Assembly (NCBI GenBank): GCA_039184055.1
Contig: JBCDBH010000211.1
Coordinates: 1-10,310, forward strand
Reading direction: 5' to 3'
DNA length: 10,310 bases
From: JBCDBH01 sp039184055
Lineage (GTDB): Bacteria > Acidobacteriota > Thermoanaerobaculia > Multivoradales > J023
Shown: positions 8,040 through 10,310 of the stretch, one piece after another
Layout: each line of letters opens with the position of its first letter
Numbering within the stretch: the stretch's first letter is position 1
Position numbers and translations under genes: made by a program
Notes under the pieces: generated by a model
What the model was told of the DNA's origin: nothing
The model's input: only the letters and a program-made list of their open reading frames with translations
Database searches by the model: none

Positions 8040-8591
8040 TCAATACGCGGGCAAGCGTTCACCGTGCTCGGCGAGCAGCGGAGCGGCGGCATCTTTCGCG
8101 GACAGCGTGGGGTCGTCGATCGGCCATTCGATGCCCAGATCCGGATCGTCCCAACGGACGCCATATTCGTCCGCTTGGTCATAGAGGTCCGTGCACTTGT
8201 ACGCCACCTGCGCCGGAGCATCACCGAGCACGCAGAAGCCGTGGACGAAACCTGGCGGCACCCACAGCTGGTGGTGATTCTCGGCGCTCAAGGTGCGGCC
8301 CACCCACTGGCCGAACGTCGGTGACCCGCGACGAACGTCTGCCGCGACATCGAAAATCGCGCCTTCGAGACACCGAACCAACTTGCCTTGCGGGCGCGCG
8401 AGCTGGGCGTGTAGGCCGCGCAGAATACCCGGGCTCGATTTCGAATGGTTGTCCTGGACAAAGGGCAAGGCGATGCCGTTCTCGGCATAGCGTTCGGCGT
8501 GCCAGGTTTCGAGAAAAAACCCGCGATGATCACCGTAGACGGTCGGGATCACCTCGATGACTTCGGCAATCTCCGTGCTGCGAAACTCCAT
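8040..8591 (-). CDS. rmlC: dTDP-4-dehydrorhamnose 3,5-epimerase
   Basis: RmlC epimerises C3 and C5 of dTDP-4-keto-6-deoxy-D-glucose to give dTDP-4-keto-L-rhamnose, a cytosolic step in dTDP-L-rhamnose synthesis. The 183-residue cupin has the family blocks DHRGFFLETW (21-30), FVQDNHSKS (44-52), RGLH with catalytic H61, GKLVR with K70, QLWVPPGFVHGF, Y137, WDDPDLGIEWP and LSAKD with D167, so the His/Asp dyad and other catalytic residues are present. The start is ATG at 8591, seven bases after GGAG, giving normal family length; extension to 8654 would add 21 residues without homologous character. It begins two bases after the rmlB stop, with its ribosome site inside the rmlB end, which implies tight coupling. 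Confidence 0.96.
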   Translation of the reverse strand: MEFRSTEIAEVIEVIPTVYGDHRGFFLETWHAERYAENGIALPFVQDNHSKSSPGILRGLHAQLARPQGKLVRCLEGAIFDVAADVRRGSPTFGQWVGRTLSAENHHQLWVPPGFVHGFCVLGDAPAQVAYKCTDLYDQADEYGVRWDDPDLGIEWPIDDPTLSAKDAAAPLLAEHGERLPAY

Positions 8592-8593
8592 CG

Positions 8594-9676
8594 TCAATCT
8601 CCGAGGCCGATCCGCGAGCGGGCGTTGCGTCCAGCCTGCACGGCTCGACACCATGTCTCGTTTGCCAGGTACCAGCGCACGGTGTCGCGTAGGCCGGAGG
8701 CGAAGTCGTGTTGCGGTGTCCAGCCGAGCTCACCGCGCATCTTGCTGGCGTCGATCGCATACCGCTGATCGTGCCCAGGCCGATCTTTGACGTAGGTGAT
8801 CAGGTCGCGATACGAGGTCAGGCCACGACTCGTCATGTGTGGATTCTCGGTGGCGGGGCGCTCGGCTTCGACCAGATCGCAGAGGGTCGTGACGACCTCT
8901 ACATTGGTCCGTTCAGCGTCGCCACCGAGGTTGTATTTCTCACCCGGCCGGCCCTGTTCGAGCACGCGCAGAATGCCCGCGCAATGATCGCCGACATAGA
9001 GCCAATCACGAACGTTGCTGCCGTCGCCATAGATCGGCAGATTCTTGGCTTCGACCGCGTTGAGAATCATCAGCGGGATGAGCTTCTCGGGATATTGGAA
9101 CGGGCCGTAGTTGTTCGAACAATTGGTGATCAAAACCGGCAGACCGTAGGTTTCGCCCCAGGCGCGCACCAGGTGATCCGCCGCGGCTTTGGAGGCGGCA
9201 TACGGTGAGTTCGGCGCATAGGGCGTCGTCTCGACGAAATACCCTTCTTGGCCGAGCGAGCCGTAGACCTCGTCCGTCGATACATGGAGAAAACGAAAGG
9301 CCCGTCGCATCTCGTCGGAGAGAGCGTGGGCGTACGCACGGGCGGCCTCGAGCAGCACGAACGTGCCGACGATGTTGGTGTCGATGAAATCCTGTGGGCC
9401 GTCGATCGAACGATCGACGTGGCTCTCGGCGGCGAAATTGAGGATCGCGGTGGGGCGATGCGTGTCGAGGAGCTGACGGACCGCTTCTCGATCGGCGATG
9501 TCGCCCTCGACGAAGTGGTAGCGCTTGTGCGACGCGACGTCGGCTAGATTCTCGAGGCTGCCGGCATAGGTCAGCTTGTCGAAGACGACGACTTCGGCGT
9601 CGCTATGGTCGAGTGCGCCGCGGACGAAATTGGCACCGATGAAGCCGGCGCCGCCAGTGACGATCAGACGCTGCAT
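8594..9676 (-). CDS. rmlB: dTDP-glucose 4,6-dehydratase
   Basis: RmlB is an NAD-dependent extended short-chain dehydrogenase that converts dTDP-glucose to dTDP-4-keto-6-deoxyglucose. The 360-residue protein starts with the Rossmann loop TGGAGFIG (7-14). It also has NFAAESHVDRSI (80-91), STDEVYG with the catalytic triplet T134-D135-E136, Y159-xxx-K163, NCSNNYGPFQ.PEKLIP and GDGSNVRDW. The start is ATG at 9676 because the Rossmann strand begins immediately after it; a further 64 upstream in-frame codons (to 9868) lack homologous character and cross into the divergent gene. No strong ribosome site is visible. It is the first gene of the four-gene operon, and rmlC follows after two bases. rmlA and rmlD are not in the window, so the final dTDP-sugar could be L-rhamnose or another 6-deoxyhexose. 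Confidence 0.96.
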   Translation of the reverse strand: MQRLIVTGGAGFIGANFVRGALDHSDAEVVVFDKLTYAGSLENLADVASHKRYHFVEGDIADREAVRQLLDTHRPTAILNFAAESHVDRSIDGPQDFIDTNIVGTFVLLEAARAYAHALSDEMRRAFRFLHVSTDEVYGSLGQEGYFVETTPYAPNSPYAASKAAADHLVRAWGETYGLPVLITNCSNNYGPFQYPEKLIPLMILNAVEAKNLPIYGDGSNVRDWLYVGDHCAGILRVLEQGRPGEKYNLGGDAERTNVEVVTTLCDLVEAERPATENPHMTSRGLTSYRDLITYVKDRPGHDQRYAIDASKMRGELGWTPQHDFASGLRDTVRWYLANETWCRAVQAGRNARSRIGLGD

Positions 9677-9725
9677 GGATGGGTGTGATGACCTTTTCGG
9701 GTCGAACGTCGCGTGGATCGTCGGA

Positions 9726-9737
9726 CGACCCGGGTCG
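9726..9737. promoter_or_regulatory. 12-base perfect palindrome in the rmlB leader
   Basis: CGACCCGGGTCG is its own reverse complement and lies 50 bases upstream of the rmlB start, in the region between rmlB and uppP. It could be a repressor half of the control region, but a 12-base GC palindrome can also occur by chance in such DNA. Confidence 0.2.
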
Positions 9738-9758
9738 ACGTGCGACCGTTGCGGGGTG

Positions 9759-9787
9759 GTCACGAGCAACAGCGCGTCCCTCGTGAC
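9759..9787. promoter_or_regulatory. Inverted repeat, candidate operator between rmlB and uppP
   Basis: GTCACGAG (9759-9766) and CTCGTGAC (9780-9787) form a perfect 8-base inverted repeat with a 13-base spacer. The half-site centres are 21 bases apart, two helical turns, as expected for a dimeric DNA-binding protein. The right arm overlaps a GTGACA -35-like box for uppP, and the whole element lies in the predicted rmlB leader, where it could also fold as an RNA hairpin. No regulator gene is nearby, so the binding protein is unknown. Confidence 0.4.
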
Positions 9788-9813
9788 AAACGGCGGAGTC
9801 CGGGGAGTATAGC
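9783..9813 (+). promoter_or_regulatory. uppP: Candidate uppP promoter
   Basis: A -35-like GTGACA (9783-9788, five of six matches to TTGACA) and a -10-like TATAGC (9808-9813, four of six) are separated by 19 bases, longer than the preferred 17. Transcription would start near 9820, about 34 bases before the uppP ATG. Position and match are reasonable, but the long spacer makes the call tentative. Confidence 0.35.
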
Positions 9814-9834
9814 GTGCTCGTTGCGACGCGCCCA
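9806..9834 (-). promoter_or_regulatory. Candidate rmlB operon promoter
   Basis: On the minus strand TATACT (plus positions 9806-9811, five of six matches to TATAAT) lies 17 bases from a weak TGGGCG -35-like box (9829-9834). It would give a leader of roughly 120 bases before rmlB containing the inverted repeat and the palindrome. The -10 overlaps the -10-like box of the divergent uppP promoter. The poor -35 keeps confidence low. Confidence 0.35.
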
Positions 9835-9853
9835 GGCGATAGGATGCGGCGCC

Positions 9854-10310
<457 letters not shown>

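Noticed and set aside
7248..8324. Plus-strand open frame (358 codons) opposite DUF4301 and rmlC
   Set aside because: It crosses two well supported minus-strand genes and their junction and shows no recognisable motif.
8592..8654. 21-residue N-terminal extension of RmlC
   Set aside because: It lies inside the rmlB end, has no family resemblance, and the ATG at 8591 has a good ribosome site.
8708..9208. Plus-strand open frame opposite rmlB
   Set aside because: Antisense to strongly conserved rmlB motifs; no independent ribosome site or domain evidence.

Overview
The window comes from a GC-rich (by eye above 60%) bacterial chromosome with densely packed genes. The gene set fits an environmental bacterium with a Gram-negative-type envelope: a secreted multidomain protein with lamin-tail domains, a DUF4301 protein, dTDP-deoxysugar synthesis and undecaprenyl-phosphate recycling. 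Acidobacteriota, Myxococcota or a related lineage would fit, but nothing here settles the taxonomy. I see no tRNA, rRNA, CRISPR array, insertion sequence or phage gene, and no stretch longer than about 180 bases lacks a gene.

Layout. (1) 98-3646, plus strand: a 1182-residue exported protein with a signal peptide, a ComEC-like metallo-beta-lactamase (MBL) domain, an Ig-like segment, two OB-fold-like segments and three lamin-tail domains (LTDs). A GC-rich hairpin lies in front of it and a strong intrinsic terminator follows. (2) 3800-4927, plus strand: an Old Yellow Enzyme family ene-reductase. Its 3' end overlaps the oppositely transcribed next gene by 15 bases. (3) 9676 down to 4913, minus strand: a probable four-gene operon, in transcription order rmlB, rmlC, a DUF4301 protein and a benzoate-CoA-ligase-family acyl-CoA synthetase, with gaps of 2, 18 and 37 bases. 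(4) 9854 to the right edge, plus strand: the first 152 codons of uppP (undecaprenyl-diphosphatase), divergent from rmlB. The 177-base intergenic region carries overlapping divergent -10-like boxes, a perfect 8-13-8 inverted repeat and a 12-base palindrome.

How the genes may work together. RmlB and RmlC convert dTDP-glucose to dTDP-4-keto-L-rhamnose. The usual partners RmlA (nucleotidyltransferase) and RmlD (reductase) are not in the window. The DUF4301 protein sits where a sugar-nucleotide enzyme would be expected, and it has motifs resembling those of UDP-sugar pyrophosphorylases. I propose that it is an uncharacterised nucleotidyltransferase-fold enzyme, perhaps acting on a sugar. The CoA ligase at the end of the operon could activate an acyl or aryl group for sugar decoration, but this is speculative. 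UppP, transcribed from the same intergenic region, recycles the lipid carrier used in envelope glycan assembly, so the right half of the window reads as an envelope glycan locus. The exported MBL/OB/LTD protein and the ene-reductase have no evident functional link to it.
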